From NCBI RefSeq assembly GCF_905163445.1, contig NC_053182.1, positions 21,225,501 through 21,289,500 of the forward strand: a DNA stretch of 64,000 bases, given 5' to 3'. Made by a program: the position numbers and the translations under genes. This stretch comes from Pararge aegeria (lineage: Eukaryota > Arthropoda > Insecta > Lepidoptera > Nymphalidae). Below are positions 57,768-64,000 of the stretch, one piece after another. The notes below the pieces were generated by a model. The model was not told the DNA's origin and did no database searches. It was given only the letters and a program-made list of their open reading frames with translations. Every line of letters starts with the position of its first letter. The stretch's first letter is position 1.

Positions 57768-58077
57768 TGTCGGAGGGGCATTAAAAGTTTACCTTGTGGC
57801 AGCAGGCAGGTATCTGGTATAAAGCCTCGGATGATCGCGGGGCATATTAAAAACACCCAACCTGTATAATAAAGGGGAGTTATGTAGGTTGACTTTGCGA
57901 TGCAGAGTGTTTAACGCTTTCAAAAAGGCGGAGGTTTGGATACATATTTTTTTACCTATATAAAGTTCGATTTCTCGATTTAGTTAGTCTATAGTTGTTG
58001 TTTAATTAAGTATACAATAATTTTATCGTATCGTATTAGTTTTATATTTTTTCCTCCTAAAATTTGGTGCCGAAGCG
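57768..58077 (+). mobile_element. Possible LTR remnant with primer-binding site
   Basis: TGTCGGAGGGGCATT (57768) could be an LTR start. A TATA box CTATATAAAG (57957-57966) lies about 25-30 bp before TTAGTTAGTC, and TGGTGCCGAAGCG (58065-58077) looks like a primer-binding site beginning with the TGG complementary to a tRNA CCA end. The expected CA end of the LTR is not clear and no internal retroviral-type coding follows. Tentative. Confidence 0.3.
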
Positions 58078-58113
58078 TTCACCTTTTTTATTCATGCCTC
58101 TAATAAAAATACT

Positions 58114-58146
58114 TCTACCGGACGAAGTTGCGGGCAATGGCTAGTC
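58114..58146 (-). repeat. Family R1 head, reverse
   Basis: CCGGACGAAGTTGCGGGCAA then TGGCTAGT is the reverse complement of the R1 head (ACTAGCTGTTGCCCGCGACT at 60374). Confidence 0.7.
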
Positions 58147-58156
58147 TTATTATTAA

Positions 58157-58182
58157 CCCGGCGAGAGTGTGGCAGGGTAAAT
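58157..58182 (+). repeat. Left TIR and subterminal repeat
   Basis: CCCGGCGAGAGTGTGG (TIR) overlaps TGTGGCAGGGTAAAT (subterminal repeat) by five bases. Confidence 0.9.
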
Positions 58183-58449
58183 AATACCCGGCCACTCAGT
58201 TAAACAACTATATCTTATCCATTTCGCGATGAATCCGTTTGAGGCGCTCAGTAGCTGGAGGTAGGAGTATACGGGGGGGGAAAAGTGGCGTGATCTCAGC
58301 TATGCGTGCGCCGGCACGGGAGTTATACGTGCGCAAACGTGCTCTGGGTCACCCTGCCACATAGCTGTTGAAACTTTTTTTTTTATTACATTGTTTTTAT
58401 TGTAGTACGAGTACCTAAATCTTTTGTTTCTTTTAGGTTTTTTTTCAAA

Positions 58450-58614
58450 ATGGACGACGAACGTATCATATCTATGTTAGAGGATGTACTAGACAATTCT
58501 ACCGAAGAATCAAATTCTGAATTAGAGAACGATCACTGCAGTGATCATATTAGTAGCTCTGGTACGGAACAGGGAGCTAGTAGCATGGAAAGTATACTTA
58601 CAATTTATATATAA
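58450..58614 (+). pseudogene. piggyBac-like transposase N-terminal remnant (54 codons)
   Basis: Starts MDDERIISMLEDVLDNSTEE and continues with a Ser/Asp/Glu-rich segment ending SSGTEQGASSMES, then TIYI and a stop. The acidic, serine-rich opening resembles the disordered N-terminus of piggyBac transposases; the DDD catalytic core and Cys-rich C-terminal domain are absent. A polypyrimidine tract with TTTCTTTTAG (58426-58435) lies 14 bp before the ATG and could be a splice acceptor of a 5' UTR intron; the ATG context CAAAATGG is strong for an insect. A 16-bp palindrome GATCACTGCAGTGATC lies at 58531-58546. Downstream DNA (58615-58832) looks like 3' UTR with AATAAA-like hexamers. The short peptide may be made but has no known activity. 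Confidence 0.6.
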
Positions 58615-58832
58615 GAAAAATATTAATTTAGTTTTCGTTTGTTTCTAAAGTTTAAAATTTATGGTTTCAGTTTTTTGGTTCCTATAATTTGTAATAAAAA
58701 TAATAAATGTATAAGATTAAACAAATTGGTTTTTATTTAATCAATTAAACAATATAACAAACTTATGAACAGATGTTGAACTTTCAATAAATTTAATGAA
58801 CTCAACAAAATAACCTTTTATATTTGGGTGAA

Positions 58833-58884
58833 ATTTACCCTGCCACAAAGTCCGTGTAAGTTTTTTCACCACATTCTCGCCGGG
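58833..58884 (-). repeat. Right subterminal repeat and TIR
   Basis: ATTTACCCTGCCACA (58833-58847), 21-bp spacer, CCACATTCTCGCCGGG (58869-58884). Confidence 0.9.
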
Positions 58885-59227
58885 TTAACGCTTAGCTGCT
58901 GTTATCGGTGTTCGGTTCAACCACAGCCCAGATTTTGAATAACTAGAGATAGCTTGCACCTTGGACAAAGACATAAGATACTTTTTATTCCGATAACAAC
59001 AACATAGGAAGCAACCGGAAACCGTTCCCGCGGGATTAATAACATACCACTTGTTACGTATAAACGGCTTTACTATAAAACTCAGCTCAGCATGACTACC
59101 ATAGGCAGGCATAAAACAAAAATTATCCCTCGATTATACTGACACAAGGGAAAAAATGTAGGTACTTCTCCACCTGCCAACCGCGGAGAGGAAACGTTTG
59201 CCCTGCTTTGATATTATATTATCATAT

Positions 59228-59292
59228 CAATTATCAACTCATTACTGGCCCTCTACAGGGCACTGGTCTCCTCCCACAGTGACTAAATGTTC
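59228..59292 (-). repeat. SINE-A tail fragment
   Basis: CATATCAATTATCAACTCAT, TACTGGCCCTCTACAGGGCA, CTGGTCTCCTCCCACAGTGA. Confidence 0.7.
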
Positions 59293-59667
59293 CTGGGACT
59301 CCGCCATTTCATTTAATATTCACTATTTCATTTTATATTCTGTTTAAAATTCATTAATATCACTTTCACAATTTATAAATATTTTAATTTTTTAAATAGA
59401 ATAATTAAGAGTAGAAAATTAAAGGTTCGATCAGCACATGTCAATATAACTTTGCCATTTTTTATTATAGAATAAAAATTTATTTATAATTTATTTATTA
59501 CAAAAGTAAAATATAAAAGTATATTTAGAGATTTTCAAAAAACTTTTGCAATTTAAAATATTTATTTTTAAACTTTGATCCGTTTCAAAATATTGGAAAT
59601 AAATAATCCTAATTGTTTATGATATTTGCGACTAGCTGGCGTATAAGTTAAGAAGCGTGGAGTTTTA
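59293..59667. other. Anonymous AT-rich stretch
   Basis: Very AT-rich; no gene or repeat recognised. Confidence 0.4.
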
Positions 59668-59795
59668 AAGTCAAATATTTCTTTATTCAAATAGGCACAT
59701 GGATGGCACTTTTGATGCGTACATTACATGTAAAATATGACATAGAAGTGAGTTGATGGCGATAAATAAAGTTTAGGTTTAGTTTAGGACACACA
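59668..59795 (-). mobile_element. LINE-T 3' UTR fragment
   Basis: AAGTCAAATATTTCTTTATT, CAAATAGGCACATGGATGGC, ACTTTTGATGCGTACATTAC and GAGTTGATGGCGATAA. 5'-truncated before the coding region; only one tail unit left. Confidence 0.7.
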
Positions 59796-60373
59796 CTTAC
59801 GACCAATCCAAATTATTATTTTTAAATTGCGGAAATTACGTTACTTCGGTCAGAAAAAAATCGGGGTTACTCTCTAGAGCCTAAGGAAGTTATACTTCAA
59901 AAAACTTTAAAAAAACAGACAAACTATCGAAAACAATACAATAAAATTGCACAAACAAGAGTTGTTTTGTTGAAAATCTATGCAACGATAATCCTGTGAG
60001 GTTTTGTATAGGACTTAGGCGAATGAGATGAAAGTCTCGAGTCCCCACTCGCTATTAACAGTAGGGATTGTTTTTGTAAAGAGCCCCGCTCGCGATGGCA
60101 GCGTGTTAAATTGCATTCCATTCAGCAAATAATCCCTCAAGCCGAGCGGCTGAAGAAAAACTAGCACTCGAGTGATTGAAACGCGATACAAATAGGATAA
60201 GACGAATGAGTTCGGCGGAGCGGATGGAGAATCAATACATAAGATAAATAACTAGAACGGTTTATTATCCCAGTATTGAAGGGGGTACTGCCAAAGAATT
60301 TCCATCGACCTGATTTAGGATATTGGCTTTGATCACCGGCGGGGGAAATTGCCTATTTATAATTATTCCCTTA
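59796..60373. other. Anonymous, with a GC-richer unique block
   Basis: 60000-60260 lacks local repeats and has balanced composition; see findings. Confidence 0.4.
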
Positions 60374-60801
60374 CTAGCTGTTGCCCGCGACTTCGTCTGC
60401 GTTTGATTTTGTTTTTTGATATGGCGTTCAATTTAGTTATAGTTCTAAAAAAAAAAGTATGCAGTATCGCCTTAAATCAGTAGTCCTGTCCTCTATCTCC
60501 ATCCACATTAAGATCTACACAAAGTTTGGTGAAAATTAAACACATATTATAACCTCTTTAGTACAAAAATAATTATTTAAATCGGTTATAAGTGGTCGGA
60601 ATTATGTTGTAAAATCTTCCAACACTTTCATCCCCTCTCCCAAAGAATCCGAGCTTACTGTCGGGATAAAAAGTATCCTATATTACTTCTACCACTTGCA
60701 AGAATATGTGTACAAATTTTCATGAGGATCGGTTCTGTAGTTTTTGCGTGAAAGCGTAACAAACAAACTTACATTCACATTTATAATATTAGTAGGGATA
60801 G
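60374..60801 (+). repeat. Family R1, longest reference copy
   Basis: Head ACTAGCTGTTGCCCGCGACT, TCGTCTGCGTTTGATTTTGT, middle ACACAAAGTTTGGTGAAAAT, CGGGATAAAAAGTATCCTAT, GAGGATCGGTTCTGTAGTTT and tail CATTTATAATATTAGTAGGG. No coding. It ends without poly(A) or visible terminal repeat; a LINE 3' UTR or non-autonomous element are both possible. Confidence 0.8.
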
Positions 60802-60809
60802 ACAAAAGC

Positions 60810-60945
60810 GTGCCGCTAAGCAATTTAGCCTTCCGGTGTCTAATATAACGCTCTAACAGGCTAGCCCGTTACCATCTTAGACTGCATCATCACTTACCAC
60901 GTGTAGTTGCAGTCAAGAGCTAACTTGTAGTGAAATAAAAAAAAT
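60810..60945 (+). repeat. Family R5 copy
   Basis: GTGCCGCTAAGCAATTTAGC, CCGTTACCATCTTAGACTGC, ATCATCACTTACCACGTGTA and AGTCAAGAGCTAACTTGTAG followed by an A-rich end. Confidence 0.7.
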
Positions 60946-61020
60946 TAGGGCACTTTTTAATGCGTACATTACATTAAAACTTTGTACACGGTCACACAGT
61001 CCTGCGCCTAATAATACTTA
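60946..61020 (-). mobile_element. Possible LINE-T 3' UTR scrap
   Basis: GGGCACTTTTTAATGCGTAC then ATTACATTAAAAC resembles 59700-59730. Short. Confidence 0.35.
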
Positions 61021-61154
61021 CTGCTAGACACAATCCAACTCTCTCTTAGGTGAAATGGTTTTAAAGCTTATACCCAACACGCTGCCCCAATGTCGCTAGG
61101 CGGGCTTTAATCTCATTTTGGATAATCACCGGGATCATGAGCATAATGTGGTAA

Positions 61155-61265
61155 TAATCGCTATAGCCCACAAGTGTTCCTTGATGCAGCGTGGAAGATA
61201 TAATCTCCAAATGGCTCTCTCCTTTGAGTAGGTATGTTCGACCCCAGCAGTGGGACACTAAAATA
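61155..61265 (+). repeat. Family R7 copy
   Basis: GATGCAGCGTGGAAGATATA, ATCTCCAAATGGCTCTCTCC and CGACCCCAGCAGTGGGACAC. It gives the clearest R7 3' end in the window. Confidence 0.65.
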
Positions 61266-61547
61266 ATAAGGATGTGAGGTTCTACACTGTGATGGCAGTC
61301 AAAAAAGTACCTATAAGAAATGGGTTCCAGATTAGATTTACAAGCAATTCTAAAACGATCTGCGACCAAACTCCCATCAAAAACTTAAACAGTGCCCGCC
61401 ATGAATAAAATATGAACCACAAATGGATTTCCAGATATTATGCTAATGTGTTGTAAGACTGTCGGCGTGACTCTGGATTGTCATATTTTGTTTTTGATTT
61501 TTTTTATTATTTAATTAACTCTCAAAGCGAGAAAGAGGTTTTTTAAA

Positions 61548-61790
61548 TTCAAATTCAAGTACAAATTCTAAAATGTTTTATTCATGTAGAGCTTATCTCA
61601 GGCACTTATGAAGCGTTCATACATTTAACATGTTACAACATGTTAGTGATGGTGATAACTGGATTCTTTTATTTAAAACTAAAACTGTTCTAAGAAAAGC
61701 CCACAACTAACTTAGCCAGGTTTTTTTTTGCTGTCACAATCTCACAGTCAAACAATTATATTATAATAGGATTTTTCTATAAGCTTATAT
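61548..61790 (-). mobile_element. LINE-T (TTTGAA variant) fragment with internal deletion
   Basis: TTCAAATTCAAGTACAAATT, AAAATGTTTTATTCATGTAG, TGAAGCGTTCATACATTTAA, AAGAAAAGCCCACAACTAAC and ATAGGATTTTTCTATAAGCT. Missing about 80 bp in the middle compared with 56964-57290. The upper edge runs into a perfect hairpin. Confidence 0.75.
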
Positions 61791-61832
61791 TATTGTTGTA
61801 AGTAAGACGTTAGACTTACTTACAACAATAAT
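61789..61832. repeat. 18-bp perfect hairpin at a repeat junction
   Basis: ATTATTGTTGTAAGTAAG (61789-61806), loop ACGTTAGA, CTTACTTACAACAATAAT (61815-61832). It sits between the LINE-T fragment and the RTE fragment. Confidence 0.9.
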
Positions 61833-61839
61833 TATGTAG

Positions 61840-62395
61840 TATCTGCTCCAACCAGTATTAGCCGACCAATACTGCTCTACACTTGAAATTGTAGAGGAGT
61901 ACATAACCTAGCATAAACGATCAACTTGGGTAGGTAAGCAATTTCGAGAAAGAGGTAAAACTTTGCGGTTCCAACTCGGGTGGGCAGCGTTCGGGAAGTA
62001 CGTCAAGACTAAAGTCTTCCATCAGTGCGTTTTGCCAGTGATGATTGACGGATCCAAAGTGTGGTTGCTTACTATGGGCCTCATAAAAAGGGTCAGCGGA
62101 CGACAGACAGAGTATCCCTACGTGATAAATCAGAAATGACGAGATCAGTAGAAGAACTGACATAGCTCAGAGAAACACGATGCCGAAGGGCGGGGCACGT
62201 AGCTCGGCGAACTTATCTTAGCTGGGGCCACAAGGTGCTGAAATGGGACCCCGCACCGGTAAAAGTAGCGTTGATCGGCCCCCAATGAGATGGACAGACG
62301 ACATCAAACGAATCGCTCGGAACAAGCAGCTCAGGGCCACGCATTATGGAACTTCCTACAAAAGACGTATGTGGACCCGCAGTGGAAAATGATAT
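61840..62395 (+). mobile_element. RTE-type retrotransposon 3' fragment, frameshifted
   Basis: In sense: the region for LEIVEEY and QLG (61885-61930), QLGWAAFGKYVKTKVFHQCV (61960-62030, across frames), LPVMIDGSKVW (62032-62065), MGLIKRVSG, a block resembling RRAGHVARRTYLSW, then RWTDDIKRIARNKQLRATHY-like (62285-62345) and QKTYVDPQWKMIF. Several frameshifts. It ends near 62395 without a clear tail. Confidence 0.75.
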
Positions 62396-63002
62396 TTAGC
62401 ATTTCCTTCTGGGAACGATAATTCGTCGGTCTTGGTCATCAAAATTAACACCTTTCAAAGTTTTGGTACCCAAGCCGTATTTGAGCAGCATGGTGGATGT
62501 AAACTTTACTTTCCGAATGAATTCTCTCTTCTCTTTATTAATGAAATAAACCTTGTTGATGTAGTTACGTAACAGAACTCCGTTCTGATAAAAAAGCAAT
62601 ACCTACTAGATGCCTCCGTCCATCCAATTAAAAGGTGAAAAAGAAAGAATCGAGGTACCTGCATAGACGAAATATGGCCCGTAGAAAACTGACACAGACA
62701 CTTTACAGCGAAATCGTAGTTTGCAAATCTGTCTGTGCCCGTGATCTATCTGTGACGAGTCTTTTAGCGCGACAATCTAACAGATCCTGGGAATGCAATT
62801 TCCACCCGTTATATCTTTTGTACGTTTTCTCCGGATCTCGATTGAGTAATGGATGCAATTTTAGATTTTTTATCACTATCAAAGGACAGGGTATTGTCAT
62901 CCGCTACCTGCTAAAAGTTACATTTTCAGAGGTTTTTTATAGAACTGAATTGATTTTCAAACATTAAATTCAATTTTTTTTTTACACAAATAGTAACTGG
63001 CG
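62396..63002. other. Mostly anonymous, small R7-like piece
   Basis: ACCCAAGCCGTATTTGAGCA followed by GCATGGTGGATG (62468-62499) resembles R7. The 110-codon plus frame at 62635-62967 has no recognised motif. Confidence 0.35.
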
Positions 63003-63085
63003 TCGTGGTATAGTGGTAGCTTGTATTACAACAGATGAAGATTTCCTGGGTTCAAATTCCGGGTAGGGCAAAAACAAGGTATCGG
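63003..63085 (+). repeat. tRNA-like SINE head (SINE-E)
   Basis: CGTCGTGGTATAGTGGTAGC holds an A box (TGGTATAGTGG) and CCTGGGTTCAAATTCCGGGT a B box (GGTTCAAATTCC). The part between cannot form a proper anticodon arm and there is no acceptor stem match, so it is a tRNA-derived SINE rather than a tRNA gene. Confidence 0.65.
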
Positions 63086-63155
63086 GTTTTAAATATTGGA
63101 TAGAAGCAGGCGTTTTTTGCGGAAATCCATGATATATTAACAAAATTAAGCTTAA

Positions 63156-63212
63156 TTTGCTATACTCCGCGAAAAGAGTAGTAAGTAGTAGCTTTTCGCG
63201 GAGAACAGCAAA
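63156..63212. repeat. 21-bp inverted repeat sharing an arm with 52507-52526
   Basis: TTTGCTATACTCCGCGAAAAG (63156-63176, here with its last base set apart) pairs with 63192-63212; differences only at ATA/GTT. The first 18 bases equal the reverse complement of 52509-52526. Loop of 15 nt made of AGTAGTA units. Confidence 0.85.
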
Positions 63213-63262
63213 CTAATTTTGGTAAGAAGGTATCGGGTTTTGTTATAATTTTGATATAGGAA

Positions 63263-63465
63263 GCGGCGAAAGCTTAGTGGTCAGGGATACGGCCTCCATT
63301 TCGGGGGTTCGGAGTTTGTCACACCTCTAACTTCTTGTAGTTTACATGACAAACCTACATACTTGACAGTTCTACATAATATGTGAAGTCCATCTATGGG
63401 CACTGGGGTAGCGTGGAGAACTACGACCTAAACTATATGGGTAATGGTGTATGATGATGATTTAA
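63263..63465 (+). repeat. SINE-A, full length with internal deletion
   Basis: AAGCGGCGAAAGCTTAGTGG head, CATTTCGGGGGTTCGGAGTT, CATACTTGACAGTTCTACAT, GGGGTAGCGTGGAGAACTAC and a GTATGATGATGATTT tail. Confidence 0.75.
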
Positions 63466-63860
63466 TGTGATGCATTGCTGCCAATGCTGACGATAAAAAG
63501 ATGAGCCATTCAAGATGCCTAAGGTATATTGTTTTCTACTTACGTCTCTGCCGACTTATTTTGTAATAATACGTACGCGTGTCAGGCGATAAGGCCGCCG
63601 GAGCCCAGCGCGCCCCAAATGTCCAGGATCGCATTTATCATTCAAAAGACATCAGACCCTTCAATATTTCAGGCTAATGGTTTTGACGGAGGTCGCCGAT
63701 GCTATCGAATTCCTATTAAGAACGCTTGTGCACTGCGTCCGATCTGAATCCGGGAAAATATCTACTTATCGAGAAAATTTCGTTTGAATTATATTTATTT
63801 TATTATTCCACTCAAGTTGCTCTCGACTGCAATCTCACGGCTCGTAAGTGATGATTCAAA
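63466..63860. other. Anonymous stretch
   Basis: A 72-codon plus frame at 63529-63747 is unrecognised. TCGACTGCAATCTCACGGC (63826-63844) may be a reversed R5 scrap. Confidence 0.35.
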
Positions 63861-63861
63861 T

Positions 63862-64000
63862 TCAGTTTAAATACAAAAAATATTTATTCATGTAGGCCTA
63901 TCAGAGGCACGATGGTCTAAGAAGAGCCCACAACAATCTTAGCCGGGTATTTTTGTTATCACCATTACAGTAAATTAATATTAAGCTATGAAGTTAGAAC
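63862..64000 (-). mobile_element. LINE-T fragment running off the window
   Basis: TTATTCATGTAGGCCTATCA, TCTAAGAAGAGCCCACAACA and AATATTAAGCTATGAAGTTA match 56990-57210. Its upstream part lies beyond 64000. Confidence 0.7.

Larger units (their letters stand above)
58153..58888 (+). mobile_element. piggyBac-like element, internally deleted, with TTAA duplications
   Basis: The 728-bp element (58157-58884) is flanked by TTAA on both sides (58153-58156, 58885-58888). Terminal inverted repeats of 16 bp: CCCGGCGAGAGTGTGG at 58157-58172 and, inverted, 58869-58884, with one mismatch. A subterminal 15-bp repeat TGTGGCAGGGTAAAT (58168-58182) is inverted at 58833-58847, set back 21 bp from the right TIR but overlapping the left one; 11 bp of it recur inverted at 58351-58361. 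piggyBac itself also has asymmetrically spaced subterminal repeats. The inside keeps the start of the transposase gene and its 3' end. Non-autonomous; it could be mobilised only by a related full-length transposase. Confidence 0.9.

Noticed and set aside
62635..62967. 110-codon plus-strand frame
   Set aside because: No recognised motif; flanked by repeats and unsupported by any homology I can see.
63003..63085. Possible tRNA gene (A and B boxes present)
   Set aside because: No matching acceptor stem and no proper anticodon arm; the sequence continues into repeat-like DNA. Called a SINE head instead.
1..64000. CRISPR array, rRNA, bacterial operon or defence island
   Set aside because: No regularly spaced direct repeats, no rRNA-like sequence and no compact gene clusters; the window is clearly an insect genome.

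Overview
The window looks like a stretch of a moth or butterfly (Lepidoptera) chromosome: AT-rich, intron-scale spacing, almost no long open frames, and densely seeded with interspersed repeats of kinds common in Lepidoptera (tRNA-headed SINEs, RTE- and jockey/CR1-type non-LTR retrotransposons, a piggyBac-type DNA element flanked by TTAA). No bacterial-type operons, rRNA, canonical tRNA or CRISPR array is visible. Species cannot be told from the sequence alone.

Only one convincing host gene is present: an intronless, uninterrupted 287-residue carbonyl-reductase-type short-chain dehydrogenase on the minus strand (3629-4492), with catalytic residues in place and a polyadenylation hexamer overlapping its last codons. 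Everything else that codes is retroelement-derived or transposon-derived: a 5'-truncated, nearly intact non-LTR retrotransposon (36249-38690, minus) with only two premature stops seen; a 5'-truncated jockey-like element with its poly(A) tail (15225-16369, minus); about ten 3' fragments of a LINE with (TTTGAC)n or (TTTGAA)n tails; five RTE-type 3' fragments; and a 54-codon transposase N-terminus inside an internally deleted piggyBac-like element (58157-58884).

Layout: 1-3600, mostly anonymous DNA with a perfect 41-bp hairpin at 373-460; 3629-4492, the reductase; 6.2-9.6 kb, LINE and SINE fragments including a LINE inserted in a SINE; 10-14 kb, RTE fragments; 15-16.5 kb, jockey element; 17-24.8 kb, SINE copies, a perfect 35-bp hairpin and a (TA)n tract; 25-29 kb, sparse; 29.5-33.4 kb, RTE, SINE and nested repeats plus a G-quadruplex motif; 33.4-36.2 kb, nothing recognised; 36.2-38.7 kb, the best-preserved LINE; 39-52 kb, scattered fragments; 53-64 kb, a second dense cluster with nested SINEs, a possible LTR remnant and the piggyBac-like element.

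The repeats form probable parasite-host pairs. SINE-A ends in a GTTGATATGATGATG-like tail resembling the RTE 3' end here, suggesting that RTE machinery moves it. Several insertions interrupt older repeats, so relative ages can be read. A recurring and less explained theme is a set of about ten short inverted repeats with tiny loops, two of them perfect over 35-41 bp, some sitting at repeat junctions. Repeat family names (SINE-A, SINE-B, LINE-T and so on) are labels used only in this annotation.
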